DNA of 64,000 nt from Sternotherus odoratus (GCA_032164245.1 JAVMKO010000020.1:7653206-7717205); one strand, 5' to 3'. Counted from the first letter of the stretch, positions 34,601 to 45,784 are shown. The notes: a model not told the origin generated them from the sequence alone. A program made the numbers and translations.

Positions 34601-35015
34601 AATTTACCTCCCTTCAGGAATTTTCTTTAGGGTTAGTTTGGCTGACAAAAAGCACAAACCTCAGCCTGATCTTCATCCTAAACAACCACCTCAGCCTCTA
34701 CCCATAATTCCATCTGCCTTAGAACTTTTCCCTCTCAACCTTTTGATAGTAAAGCCACCTAATCTGTCTGCGAGGGCGAGCCAAAAGAATGTCTCTACCT
34801 CGTAGTGCAGAGTGTGGAACCTGACGTGTCAAGTCAACAATAAATAAGAAATGTGTAAATGGTACACGTATCATCTTTTTACTGAACCAACAAACCTCTT
34901 TGGAACCAAAGAGATCCCTCCTTTTAGTGTTGCTGAAGACGAAAGAAACAATAAAAGATGAGGACATAAGTTAGTTGGTGATGGGGGGGGGGACCTCAAA
35001 AGATCATGGTCTCTG
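31626..35015. other. No recognised gene or repeat
   Basis: Long AT-leaning stretch. Open frames of 60-110 codons occur on both strands, including at 33734-34069, but none shows a domain, and opposite-strand frames overlap. A G run lies at 34983-34992. Nothing else is supported. Confidence 0.4.
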
Positions 35016-35172
35016 AGGTAGGGAAATGTTGTTATCTGCATTTGACAGGTGTGGAACTGAGGCAAGAAGAGGCTAAGTGACTTGCCCAAGGTCACATAGG
35101 AAGTCTGTATCAGAGTAGGAAATTTAAAGCAGGGTCTCCTGACTCCTAGGCCGGCACTTTAGCCTACTGGGT
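35016..35172 (-). mobile_element. MIR-like SINE
   Basis: 'ggtgtggaactgaggcaaga', 'ctaagtgacttgcccaaggt', 'cacataggaagtctgtatca' and 'cctgactcctaggccggcac' are the antisense SINE core and head in order. This is one of the best preserved copies in the window. Confidence 0.7.
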
Positions 35173-36384
35173 GCTTGTTCTTTGTCGGCATTAAATTCAT
35201 GCTAAGAAAGAATTTAGGAAGAAACAATAGGCAGCTTGCCGCACTGATTCACAAGAGGGCTGTTTGTTTGCAATCTGTCCTGAAAATAGGTCCATTGCTG
35301 TCCTGGCATAATGAATAAAAAGCCACTTGATGAATTGCGCTGATGAAAGAACATATTAAAAGTTCTGTGTTACACTACTGTTGCTGGAGATACAGTAGCT
35401 CCTCTGGGAATTGAATACTACGCAGCTAGGTTATCAAATGATTTCCATATATTATCCTGGAACCTCAAGGGGCTTTGTATGAGAGACAGGCAGGCAAATA
35501 ACAATTGCAGAACGGGGGTAAAAATAAACCAGACATTAATGGCTCCACTAAATTTTTAAGCTTGCCACTCTATTTATTAAATGCTTTAAAATAATGTTCC
35601 AGGAACCAGGTACTGAATTAAACTGACAGCAGCAACAAAATTTCCAAATCTGGCTGTTAACTCCCCAGTCTTATTTCATCCATTTGTGCCTAGATAATAA
35701 ATTTCCTCTAACCGCAAAGTGTAGACACCACTGTGACCTCTTACCTACTACATATATTTTAATTCTATTAGCAAGTGACACACAATCTTCTGCTTTATCA
35801 TTGAGATGTAGTAGTTATTTGGATGAGGAATAATAATAATGCCATCTCCAGAGAACCAGGGCACTGAGGAAGGAGTTTTGTATTTGCTTGTACATATTTA
35901 TGAGAACTAGCTTTTTTTTTTGTATTGGTGATGGATACAATCTGTGTGGACTCCTAACTAGATTAAATGCAATACCGTGCGTATTCTGCATGGATGCATT
36001 GTATAGTCTGGTAGATGGTTAGCAGGCTGAAACATAAGGTAATGAACTCCTGTACAACACAGTTTGCCTTGTTCGTGTCAGACTCCACTCTATCCACAAC
36101 AATAAGAAGATAACAAATAAATGCTGACAGGTGTGTAATAAAAATACTGCTATGGTTTTGATTCTTCATTCACTCCTGGGGAAGTTTGGCCAGACTGAGA
36201 CTCTCGAGATATTTTGAACAAGGGCAAACAGTGTTAAAGATAGAAGTGGATTGAAGAAGATGAGGTGAATGTAGTATAGGTGTGATGCTAGATTTCATGC
36301 TCTGGATTCCCCTGGCATAAAAGACTGTACAATCCGGTACTTCCATATCCTTCCTATATTTTCAGAGGAGTCCGAGGGATTACC
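35173..36384. other. No recognised gene or repeat
   Basis: AT-rich; nothing assignable. Confidence 0.4.
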
Positions 36385-36758
36385 TGTTATATTTTTAAGT
36401 AATATTATTTGAATTATAGTAGTTCTTAGAGGCTCCAACAAACATCTGGGTCCCCTTGTGCTAGGCAGTGTACGTGCCCTTGAGATTTGTCTACACTGCA
36501 ATTGGGGTGTGTGATTGCCTCAGCTCATGTAGACATACCCAAACCAGCTTTGGTGTAGCTAGGGTGGGTACTGAGACGGTGAAGCTGCAGCAGCACGGGC
36601 TTCATCATCAGCCCCTCTCCTGAGTAATTACCCAGATGAAAGCAAGGGTGTGTCTACAGATGCTGCAGTTGCCTCTTCAATTGCAGAGTAGACATGCCCT
36701 AAGTAGGAGACAGTTCCTGCAAGGAAGAACTCTCAACTGATGAGACAAAAAAGGTGGG
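36385..36758 (-). mobile_element. MIR-like SINE interrupted by a MITE
   Basis: The antisense 3' part (attatttgaattatagtagt, cttagaggctccaac, ccccttgtgctaggcagtg) is cut near 36481. It resumes after 36699 with 'aagtaggagacagttcctgc' and 'gatgagacaaaaaaggtggg', the next segments of the same SINE. The gap is filled by the MITE at 36482-36699. Confidence 0.65.
36482..36699. mobile_element. MITE of the 'tgtctacact' group inside a SINE
   Basis: The left end gatttgtctacactgcaatt and the reverse complement of the right end (gcatgtctactctgcaattg) are inverted repeats of about 20 bp. The outer flanks (ccc ttg / ccc taa) suggest a decayed three-base TTA/TAA target. No coding sequence. Confidence 0.65.
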
Positions 36759-36761
36759 AGA

Positions 36762-37010
36762 CTGAGCACTGCACTGGGGCCCAGGAGATATGGTTACTGT
36801 TCCTGATTCTCCCACTGACATTGGGTTAGTTTGCTGACCCTGTTCTTCTCTCACCCATTGCTTTTCTTGGCTATTTAAAGACTGTGTGCTCTTCACAGCA
36901 GGGACTCTCTCTCATGATGTGTGTGCACAGGCATTGACTAGCACAAGGGGGCCGTAATCTTAGCTGGGGAATAGAAGTACTACTGCAATAGGACTAATAA
37001 ATAACGTGCT
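36762..37010 (+). mobile_element. MIR-like tRNA-derived SINE
   Basis: 'actgagcactgcactgggg', 'ttactgttcctgattctccc', 'actgacattgggttagtt', then the 3' part 'gctatttaaagactgtgtgc / tcttcacagcagggactctc' and 'gacta...ataaataa'. It abuts the SINE of opposite strand at its left. Confidence 0.6.
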
Positions 37011-37052
37011 ATAATTGGATTAGATGCTGTTCAAAGCACACAGTAAGAACAG

Positions 37053-37257
37053 AATCAGAGAGGTAGCCGTGTTAGTCTGGAATAGCAGAGGTAACAAAGA
37101 GTCCTGTGGCACCTTAAAGACTAACTAAAGTATTGAAGCATAAGCTTTCGTGGGCTAATACCCACTTCATCAGATGGAAGCACTGGGTATTAGCCCACGA
37201 AAGCTTATGCTTCAATACTTTAGTTAGTCTTTAAGGTGCCACAGGACTCTTTGTTAC
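37053..37257. mobile_element. Palindromic Penelope-like insertion with target-site duplication
   Basis: The left 126 bases are the minus-strand copy of a Penelope 3' end (compare 4750-4875). They join at about 37178 to a plus-strand copy of part of the same region. Two arms of about 75 bp (37090-37164 and 37184-37258) are perfect inverted repeats around a 19-base centre. The insertion is bracketed by 14-bp direct repeats, 37039-37052 and 37258-37271, with 13 matches (cacagtaagaacag / cacaataagaacag). The single duplication around both arms argues that the palindrome entered as one event. Arm identity suggests youth or a common template. Confidence 0.85.
37138..37173 (-). ncRNA. Hammerhead-ribozyme-like motif, core intact
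   Basis: Read on the minus strand, CTGATGA (37173-37167) is followed by one unpaired A, stem II GTGGG (37165-37161) pairing with CCCAC (37154-37150) across a 6-base loop plus a possible U-G pair, GAAA (37149-37146), and a mini stem III AGC-TTAT-GCT. CUGAUGA and GAAA are the invariant catalytic segments of a hammerhead. Departures are the extra A before stem II, a U rather than the preferred C at the expected cleavage position, and no obvious long stem I. The opposite arm of the palindrome has stem II and GAAA but lacks CUGAUGA. Hammerheads are known in Penelope-like elements; self-cleavage of this copy is unproven. Confidence 0.55.
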
Positions 37258-37315
37258 CACAATAAGAACAGTCTCTGCTCCACAGAGATTAAATGTAAAT
37301 AGACTATACAAAAGG

Positions 37316-37989
37316 TGGGAGAAAGAAAGCATTATTTTTCAATGCTTTCTCTTCCTTGTTTGTTTTATTTTAAAATAATTGTTTGGTACCCTGAGTCGAC
37401 GGGTAGGGTCACCTACTGGTATTGTTCTTCTGTCAGTCGCCTCACTCTGGGGCAACATACTAGTGAGACACAGCCTAACACTTGCCTCTTCATGCAAAAC
37501 AGGACTCCCGGCATCATTATTTCATTGCAGAGAATTAATGTTACTCTGTTTTACAACCTGAATTTTAATGCAGTCTGGCATATTGTGCTTGTATCTCTCC
37601 ACTAAATGCACATGCCGTTATGGCTGTCCTACCGCTGATGTAATGCTGTTCTAGGAAAGACCGTTCCTCTGGATGCTGATGTGGGAGATGGGTTCATCAT
37701 TTAAAGTGGATATACATGACCATAATGATATATCCTACTTAGCTGCTTTTTCCCTAATTATCTCCCCCAGTCAGAGGTTGATCATTTGTCTACCACTGCT
37801 ACTGAGAGTGAAAAATTCAAAATTACTCTCTGTCCAGAGGTTTTGAAGATTTTTTTTTATTTATTCAAAAGAGTTTGGTTCTCCCCCTCCTTCGCCTCAC
37901 CTTTTTTTTTAAACATATTTGCCTCTGTAAACAGGGGTAAGGATTTCAGAGCCAATGGTTGGAGCTTTCAAAGGAACCCAAGAAAAATA
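37316..37989. other. No recognised gene or repeat
   Basis: AT-leaning sequence with T-rich tracts near 37850 and 37902; nothing assignable. Confidence 0.4.
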
Positions 37990-38266
37990 GGGCTTGTCTA
38001 CACTGTAGAGCCTTTGCTGCTATAGCTATGCTGGCAAAGCCCCTGGTGGAGAGACAGTGTATGCCAGCAAAAAAGGAGTTCTTTGAGAGAACTGTACCAC
38101 CTCCCTGTACAACATTAGCTATGCTGGCAAAAGCACTTTGCACAGGCTAGTTGTCTATGCTGAGTGTTCTGCTGGCATAATTATGTTGGCTAGTGGGGGG
38201 TGAGGTTTCTTAATGATTTTTTGTCACACTCCTAGCCAATAAAACTGTGAAATATAGACCAAGTCC
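37990..38266. mobile_element. MITE of the 'tgtctacact' group
   Basis: GGGCTTGTCTACACTG at the left and tatagaccaagtcc at the right (reverse complement ggacttggtctata) are inverted ends. Internally 'agctatgctggcaaa' occurs twice (38023 and 38121). Non-coding. Confidence 0.6.
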
Positions 38267-38340
38267 TTTGCAAATTCCAGCAGAAATCTCACTGAAAGTC
38301 AATGGGACTTAAGTGCTTTCGGAAACTTTTTTGCCTTTGG

Positions 38341-38431
38341 GTGAGGCTTTTAAAGTCTCAGAGTAGGGAGTTGGGCACCAAATGCCCTTTTAACTTTCAA
38401 TGGGATTCAGGTACCAAAATTACCCTTTGTG
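38341..38431. repeat. Diverged fold-back repeat
   Basis: 'gagggagttgggcacc...' style sequence (gtagggagttgggcaccaaa, ctttcaatgggattcaggta) resembles the centre of the family at 5709 and 45693. Weak. Confidence 0.3.
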
Positions 38432-40725
38432 CCTTCAGTAATGTCTCCCATTCTGTTGAGCAGCACTAGCTGTGCTTACTGAATCTGTTGATCTTTTTTT
38501 TTACATGAATGTTAGTGAATTAGACCAACCCCCTTATTAGTGTAGGAAAAGTCTCTCATCTTCTCAGCCATGTAAGAGGCAGGCTGAGTCCCACTGCGCA
38601 CCTGGTGCAAGGAGGTTGTGGAGTTTCACTTAAAATCCTGTTTTAGGCCACTGGGAACCACCTCTTTGCTGCCGGGAGAGACTGCAGCTCAGCAATCAAG
38701 TAGTTTAATCCTGATTGACAACCAGAAACGGGTTCCTGGGAATATAAACCAGCAGCAGGGTGAGGGCAGGAGGAGTAAAATAGAGGAGCTCTCGTTTTCA
38801 TTGTCTGCAGTTTGGCTAAGAGAAGCCTTTTTTTCATGATGAACGCTCGTGAAGGTTGGGATAGAAACTCCATTGTGCCGCCTGCGCCTATCACTTGTTC
38901 TTATGTGGCTCCTTGGCAAACACTCGTCCATAGCAGAAAACAGGCTGCGTATTTTCTTCCCTTTGTTAAAACGCACGTCTCTTTGTTTTAATGTTATAAG
39001 GAGAATTTGTATAAGGAAAAAAATGGATGTCCTAGTGTTTGGAAAGGAGATGGAGATGGGATTATTTTTTCATTTCCAGCGTGACTGAGATAAGAGCACC
39101 AAGCTCCAGCAGGTCAAGGGGGAAAAAGGGAAAACCAGCAACAAACTCTACTAAGGAGATCTTAATTTGTTTTCTTAAAGTTTAAACCAAGGCCTTGGGT
39201 TTGTGGATGTGAATGCCGGTGGGGATGTACCTATATAATAATATGAAAATCTCCTTATTTTAATTGGACTTTATTCTCTTGTCTCATACTGAAGTAAAAC
39301 ACGAATAATCAATGGATTCACACCAGTGTCAAATTTGAATCGGACCCTCTGTTTTCTTTCAGGTGAAGGAAAATGGATCTTCTTTCTCTTTTGATCCTTC
39401 AGCCTAGCTACGGAAGATGGGTCAGCTGGAGTGAAGAAAATGATACAAAGAGAAAGTGGAGGTTGAAGGTTTCAAGGTACTAACTGCTTCTTTGTTAGTC
39501 TAGCACACAGCACACATCACAGCATAATAAATTATAGGGCACTGTCTGTATTCTCTCTCTGCAACGGGCAAGGATTTTTCATTTCATGCTTCATTCGCAA
39601 CCTGCTAAGTGATTTCACAGGGCCGGCACCTATGCTTAGCACAAAGGGAAGAACAACAATATATATATTGCTGTCTAGCAGATTTGTCAGAAATTCTATT
39701 TCCACTACAACATCAGAACATGGAGAACTGTCTCTTGAAAGAAAAGGAAGGAAGGGAGAGAGGGAGACATGCCACGTGTTGAAAGGGTCTAGCTAGGCCC
39801 ATTTGTGTCTTATTTATGGCACTGTATTTTCCATTGTAGACTCCCACTTAACCAGTGCCACTAGTTTCTGTTGTTGTGTTTGTGTTTCAATATGGATGAG
39901 AATAGATATGTTTGGAGGCAGATTCAAAGCTTGCTTTTAAGTAACACGATGTTGGTGATAGAGGGAGGAGCCAGTTTGTAAGTTCTAAACTTCCTCTGCA
40001 TACACCTGAAGAATGACCTGTGCTAGAGTCACCGGACTGGAACTCAGGTGCTCTGGGCTCAGCTCCTGACTTGGTGGGGTGCTCAGATACTAGTTATGGG
40101 GGCCACATAAGAACTGAAGTAAAAAGAGTGGGGTTTGGGCTCATTTCTAGTTCTGCTTTTAACATGAGTGGGAGCCACCAAAGGTGCTGTTTCAGATGTT
40201 CTTGCTAGTTATGTTTATCTGAATGCATATCAATTAGATCTCAGGGAAAACATTATTAGCAACTGTGGTGACCTTAGATTCTAAACATATTGGCCAGTAA
40301 AGCCTGCTCTTCAGTATCTCCCCAGGAAGCATACCCCGAAGTTCTCAGTGCCACTATCTACCTTAATGCTCCAGTCCACACACCTATGGTCTGTAGATAT
40401 TCAATGTATTAATAAAATTAGCCAGTACATATCTGTCTTGTTCACTTGCCACATGCTGTGGGATGCAAATTCCCCCAAAGACTGAGAAAACAAATGGTGA
40501 ATAGAATATCTGATTTTGATGACAGATAGTACCATAAGGAATATACCTGTGACTTCTTATCTAATCTTTGGTTGCAGTGTAGAATTGCATTCCTGGGGCT
40601 CAATAAGATTGTTTTAACATATGAAATGATCAGTAAACAATTAAAAATAATCCACTGTCAGGTAGAAAAATGGTATTATACACACAGATTCTCCAACAGA
40701 TAAACTGGTGAGTCACAGACTGCAT
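38432..40725. other. No recognised gene or repeat
   Basis: Open frames overlap on opposite strands around 38643-38976 and show no domain. A purine-rich tract lies at 39738-39768. I checked 39361-39480 as a possible exon ('ttctttcag' followed by an ATG and a short frame) but could not support it. Confidence 0.35.
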
Positions 40726-40910
40726 ATCTAGACTACAGTAATTGCTGCAACGGGCAAAAATGCTCTAAGCTGTCAGGAGAGAGCTCTCCCATCAGCTTAA
40801 TAACTCTACCTCACACGAGAGGCGGTACCTGCTTCAGTGGGAGACCAGTACTTAGGTTACCCCTGAGCGATGTAAGTCATACTGAAGTAAATTGTAGTGT
40901 AGACATAGCC
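40726..40910. mobile_element. Diverged MITE of the 'tgtctacact' group
   Basis: Starts atctagactacagtaattgc and ends 'gtagtgtagacatagcc'. The interior 'tcccatcagcttaataactc', 'acgagaggcggtacc' and 'cccctgagcgatgtaagt' matches the layout of 22149-22420. Confidence 0.5.
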
Positions 40911-40920
40911 AGAGAAGTTA

Positions 40921-41038
40921 AGGCCCTGACCCTGCAAAGAGTTAAGCACGTGTTTCACTTTACCCGCTCTTTGTTAATGGTGCTACTCACGTTGACCAAA
41001 GTTAAGCACATGCCTAAGTCTTTGTAGAGATGATCTAA
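40921..41038. repeat. Fold-back repeat ('ccctgcaaagagttaagcac')
   Basis: ccctgaccctgcaaagagtt / aagcacgtgtttcactttac at the left are inverted, with mismatches, as accaaagttaagcacatgcc and taagtctttgtaga at the right. The centre has 'gtgctactcacgttg'. A complete palindromic MITE. Confidence 0.6.
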
Positions 41039-41281
41039 GTGGGCAAAGAGCCAATTAGTGGTAGAGAAGAGGGTAAGACCCCCAGGAGTCCTGGCTCATT
41101 GCTAGACATTATCTCTAATTCTGATATGCACACATGTAAACCAACTGTTCGCTTGCAATGATTTATTATGCTCTTGAACTAGAAGAGAGCTCTCAGGAGA
41201 TTTGATATTGACTGCCTTTGTTACCACAGCGGTGCAAGCAGCAGTAAATAGAGAGTTCAGAACACCTGGGAATTTGCCCAC

Positions 41282-41350
41282 TTCAGAGGTTTGATTTTCA
41301 TTTACACTGAAGTCCCTTTACACCAGTCTGGCAGTGCAAAGGGGCCATAA
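41282..41350 (+). repeat. Dispersed repeat copy 1 ('ccctttacaccagtctggca')
   Basis: ttgattttcatttacactga, agtccctttacaccagtctg, gcagtgcaaaggggcc aligns with 42824-42885 in the same orientation. The last 38 bp form a weak palindrome. Confidence 0.55.
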
Positions 41351-42823
41351 AGTAGCTGTGGAGAACACAAAAAGGGGATGGATTTGAAAGGATTTATCAT
41401 ACCAAACAAACAAATGTGGAGAACCTCAAATAGATCAATAAAACATTAGGATTTAAGAAGCATTTTTGTAGTCTCTTCCTACAGACCTTTGTCCCTTTGT
41501 ATTACTCCTGGTGTTTTGTTTTGTGATAATGGGATCTTTGCAAGTAGGCAAAGACATTGTTTCACTAACAGCAAAGAATGAAACAAAACCTGTTTATGTG
41601 TCATTTTGTTTGACTAGAATTGCTAAAATACTTTCCTGGCAGAGTGAAGTTTTCCAGTTGCATTAGGCTGTCTATGATGGGCAATGTGTCAAAGGGGGAA
41701 GACTTATTGGTCCTTAACTTCCTCCACTTTGGAGTTTGTCCTGTTAAAGGGATTTTTTGGTCAGCAGCTGGGTGCCCCTTTAATCTGACAGAGCCAAGCA
41801 GCTATCCCCGAATCCACTTTGCAACTGGCAGCTGTGTCTTTCTCTCTCCTTGCTGGTAGGTGCCTGTTGCCTTTCCTTTCTTATTGCTGAGGAGATGGCT
41901 GTTACACAAGTGTTTGATATCTTTGTGTGTGTAAATAGGTTAAATGCCAGAAGATGGCATATAATAGATAGTATAGTTCTTGGTAGAGCTGCTGAGAAAA
42001 TAGCAACTGCTGCATTGTGGAAAATTTTAAGGGTTCTGGAATTTTTCATTCTGATGCAGAAACAAGAGTTTCCCCTTACGTGTTTTCTTCGCTCTCCTAT
42101 CCCCCATGAAAACTTAAGAGAAAGAGACAGGCCCTTAAACCAGGTTAAACCAGGGTTTCCCACATCCCATGTGAATGCCTGAACACCAGCTCCCTTCCAT
42201 CTCCCATATGTGCACACATCCTTGACTACACACAACATTCTCATCCTGCAGCTGGGAAACTTTCTCTGCACAATTTTCATCACCACAAATACATTTCTTC
42301 AAAATATCCTTCATTCGAGGGAAAACCATGTTGTCTCTTTCACTGACAGCAGTTCCCAGGTTTTGTTCGCTTGTTAAAACTTGTGTGCTGCAAACGGCTC
42401 CGTCTAGCAGATCTTCACATCAGTTCTTTGCAATGGCACCTCCTTATGTAAACATCATCGGGAGTGACTCATTATGACAGGGGTGCGTTTTTTGGATGAA
42501 GCAACGGGTCTGTTTGTCGTCACTAATACATCAGTGTCATCTATGGTGCCCTGCCAACTGAAAACACAGAAGGTCAGGATGAACAAGAGAATACAGTAAA
42601 TATGCTACAGCCATTTCTGATAACCACACTTTGGAGTACAGAGAGTCCCAGTGACACACGCTCTTGCTTAAAAACAGTGATTAGGAAAGCAGCAGTGCCA
42701 CTTTGATATGCACTTTTGTTATGGCTAGAGACACAGAGATTATATGGTGCTGTTGCCATTACTGTGTGCCAGCAGGTATTATAAGCAAGTTTATCCACTT
42801 ACCCAACATAGTATTTTTTACAC
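41351..42823. other. No recognised gene
   Basis: Opposite-strand open frames of 110 and 168 codons overlap at 41780-42286. Neither has a recognisable domain, signal or repeat homology, and mutual overlap argues that at most one could be real. I regard both as chance. Confidence 0.35.
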
Positions 42824-42885
42824 TTAAGGGATTTGATGTTCATTACATCAAAGCCCCTTTACACCACTCTGGCCGTGCAAAGCAG
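42824..42885 (+). repeat. Dispersed repeat copy 2
   Basis: 'gggatttgatgttcattaca', 'tcaaagcccctttacaccac', 'tctggccgtgcaaag' aligns with 41282-41350. Confidence 0.55.
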
Positions 42886-42919
42886 CCTGGAAGCAGGTAT
42901 CAGTTACTTTCACGCTCAC

Positions 42920-43674
42920 TATCATGGTTTCAAGGCTAACTGCACTTTTATTCCCCCTCCGTGTCCACTCCCGGAGCGGCCAGTCAGGTCTCAAGCGCCC
43001 TGATATCTCTTGTCTCTGGGTAGGGACCCTTGTGCCATTGCTTTCTGACTCTGCACAGCCCCCTGACCATATTCTGTGATTTCCCAGACAAGCCTGTCTA
43101 CTGGCCAGCGCCTTATGCGTTTCTTTCTCTCTAAGGCTATGCACCGTGTAATGCTAACTGCTTGAATTGACCACACGGCCCTCTTAGCAGCATATTTATT
43201 CTTAAAATAAATGTATTACAAGAAAAAAACATATAACCCCCCCCCAGATTTATGGGCACACTTAAGATGCCAGAAAACGCACATCAGTCTTAGGAGCTCT
43301 GGTAGGCCCAAGTCCTTCCAACCCTTGGGCAAGATAGCCCCCGCCCTTGTCCCCTATGGATAAAAGTTCATGCCCATTTGCTGGATCCGAACAAAGGCCC
43401 TGTGTTAATTTAAACTCTCCTTTATATACCAAAAGCCCTTTATTTGTCTATCGGGTCTCTGGAAAATGCAGTTTGAACCAGTACAGGGTGGCCACCCCAG
43501 GAGGTTGTACCTTTCTATAGTCGTTTGCTGTTTCAGATACTAACATTAATCACCCCTCACTGTTTCTAGTTCCAGGAGAAGCTGTGGTACACCTCCCCCA
43601 CGGAGTCTAATTGATAAATTTAATCCAGTGGTCCCCAGAATTATTTCATGGGATTACAATATCTGTCATGCTCC
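42920..43674. mobile_element. Probable solo LTR or LTR-like dispersed repeat
   Basis: This 755-bp block, from 'tcatggtttcaaggctaact' to 'tgggattacaatatctgtca', agrees over its length with a dispersed repeat I associate with turtle genomes. It includes 'cagcatatttattcttaaaa' with an AATAAA at 43207, 'caggtggccaccccagg'-type sequence near 43487, and 'ctgtttctagttccag'. No coding region or second copy is present, so a solo LTR is the best guess. No matching target duplication was found. The identification rests on memory and needs a search. Confidence 0.4.
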
Positions 43675-45483
43675 CATTAAGGTCCATTTACGCAGCCAGA
43701 GTGATGTAAGGGTGTTACACTTTTTTGCTCTCTGCATGCTATCAAGAATGAAGTGGGTCAGTTGGGTTACAACTAACTCTGTTTATTAACTCATGCATGC
43801 AAGACCTAGCTACATATATATGCTGTTGCTCTGTTAGGATCAAGTGGCTTCTGAGATAGAAGACAGGCAGGCCCACTAGAGAGATGAGTCCCAAATAATT
43901 TGAAGGGACACTACTATGAACTACAATTGGGTCTTTGTGTAATGGAGACGTCAAGCCATGATCTTTCATCTGATGATCTCTCAGATATTTATAAACATCA
44001 CCTAAACTCCACGATACATCTGTAAGACCCATGCTATGGAGGGATGGCCTGAAATATAGCATTTGCGTGTCTGTCTCTCTCTCTCTCTCTCTCTCCTGAT
44101 GAGGCTGTTGTACGTTGCATAGTCATCTATTCTCTGTTGCAAAGGGAGAATGGCTCAATAGTCTGGAGACAGGCAGGAGAGGAAGATTTAAATCTCTTCT
44201 CCAAAGAGGGGATTGGAGCCTTCATCTCCCTCATCCCAGGTGAGGGCCCCAACTACTGAACTAAAGGGGGCTTAGCTGCACGTATTTTATGCATCTAGCC
44301 CTTTAAACAAGGCCAGAAACAAAACATTTTGGGATGATTTACCTGTTTCCTTCAAGCCAATATGGCCTTGTCTGGTTCACTGTTTTTTGGGTTTTTTTTT
44401 AATGGTTGGGTTGGATTGGATTGGATCCAAACCCAGGTGGTTTTAGTTTTTTTGTTTTGTTTTCCCCTGATTTCCTAAAGCCGTCAGTGAACTGAAAAAT
44501 CAGGTATTTGTCCAACTGTAGTTGGCAATACTGGAATCTAGCTCTGAGACTTCTGCATCTCAGTCCTGTGTTCGTATTCCCTCCTCAGTTGTATCGATTG
44601 TCCCATTCCCTAGTTTAGCTCAAAAGAGTGAATTTAAGATGTTCTTAAAGACTACAATGCCCTTGTGAGGTTCAATTTCTACCCTTTTTTATTTTTTCTC
44701 CTGGCGGATATGTTCTATTCATACCCCTCCACTATCCTGTTCCTCTTTCTTTCTTATGACTGGCAAGTATTCAGAATCTAACCTCTATTTGGGCAGAAGA
44801 ACTGGGTTACTTTGATGTACATCAATGCTGTTTTTTTAAAAAAATGCTCTCGGAACATGTCGCTCAGACCCCGTTTCAAAGACTGAACTTTGATGTCTTT
44901 CTTATCTGCTCAGTCCACCCCCCACTTAGCTCAAGGAGCCAAAAGTTCAAATCCATTCTTGAAATCACGTTTTCTCCCTCTACTGGTGTAGCTATTTTCT
45001 TTTTCTTTTGAGGGTGATTTTTTTTTGGGGTGGGGGGGAGTTGTTCCCTCTCCCCCAGATTCTGAAAGGTTTTTCCTCTGTCATGTCAATAATTATCTAG
45101 AGAAATGTGGCAGTGAGTTCTCCTAGGAAAGGCGACGAATTGAATGTCCTCAGCCCCAGTATAAATAAATGAGTTGCATATGAAGATTTGAGCAATCAGA
45201 TTTGCATAATGAACATTTTATGCCACATTATAGGCACCTGGTTTACAAATTCACTGAGCATTTCACCACTGTTATCAGCCATTATAGGAGAAAGTTAAAC
45301 ATCCAGAAGAGAATATTTTGTGAAGCAATATAAATGGGATTTTTTTTATTGTGTTTTTAACAAACAGATTTTCATGAAACATCTCTTCCTTCACTGAAGG
45401 TTCTCTCCACAGACCGATCTCCAATTTTCTTAGAATTTGTATCTGAGCCTCTTCTAAGGTTACTGTACCTCAGGCAGTATGAG
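43675..45483. other. No recognised gene; CT microsatellite
   Basis: A perfect TC/CT microsatellite lies at 44074-44095. A short ggatt repeat lies near 44409-44425, with homopolymer runs at 44391, 45019 and 45031. Otherwise unassigned. Confidence 0.45.
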
Positions 45484-45690
45484 AAGCAGTTTGGCTTTAG
45501 GGATAGGCTATCTTACTGGATATCAGTATACCTGACTCCTGTGCCTGACTCTGTCACTTGCCTCTGTTTCCCCTTCCACTCATTGTCTGTTTACATTGTA
45601 AGCTCTTCAGTATAGAGATGGGCTCTTATGTGTAGTATGGCCTGTAGCTAAAAAAGGGTTTTGATCTCAGTGCCATGAGGCACTATATAA
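45484..45690 (+). mobile_element. MIR-like tRNA-derived SINE
   Basis: 'cagtatacctgactcctgtg', 'cctgactctgtcacttgcc', then the 3' part 'attgtctgtttacattgtaa', 'gctcttcagtatagagatgg' and 'gatctcagtgccatgagg'. Confidence 0.6.
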
Positions 45691-45692
45691 GG

Positions 45693-45784
45693 GGAGCTTT
45701 TCAAAGGCAGAAATGGGAGGTACTCCCATGGACTTCAAGTGAGGACTGGGCACCTTAATTCATCTGAGCTTGTGAAAATCTCTC
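45693..45784. repeat. Fold-back repeat of the 'gagcttttcaaagg' family
   Basis: ggagcttttcaaaggcagaa at the left and gagcttgtgaaaatctctc at the right are roughly inverted; the centre is gtactcccatggacttcaag. Related to 5709-5790. Confidence 0.45.

Larger units (their letters stand above)
37011..37315 (-). mobile_element. SINE 3' part interrupted by the palindromic Penelope insertion
   Basis: 'attagatgctgttcaaagca' then 'cacagtaagaacag' is the antisense SINE segment (gctgtacaaacacatagtaa in better copies). The continuation 'taagaacagtctctgctcc' and 'acagagatta' lies on the other side of the insertion. Confidence 0.5.

Noticed and set aside
37090..37258. Palindrome as a bacterial-type terminator or CRISPR-like repeat
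   Set aside because: The arms match the 3' region of the Penelope element at 4 kb and lie within a target-site duplication, so it is a retroelement insertion.
39361..39480. Possible exon after a ttctttcag splice-acceptor-like sequence
   Set aside because: The frame following the ATG at 39373 is short, and I could identify neither a donor nor a protein family.
41780..42286. 168-codon minus-strand frame overlapping a 110-codon plus-strand frame
   Set aside because: Mutually overlapping, no recognisable domain, signal peptide or repeat homology; no splice or promoter support.
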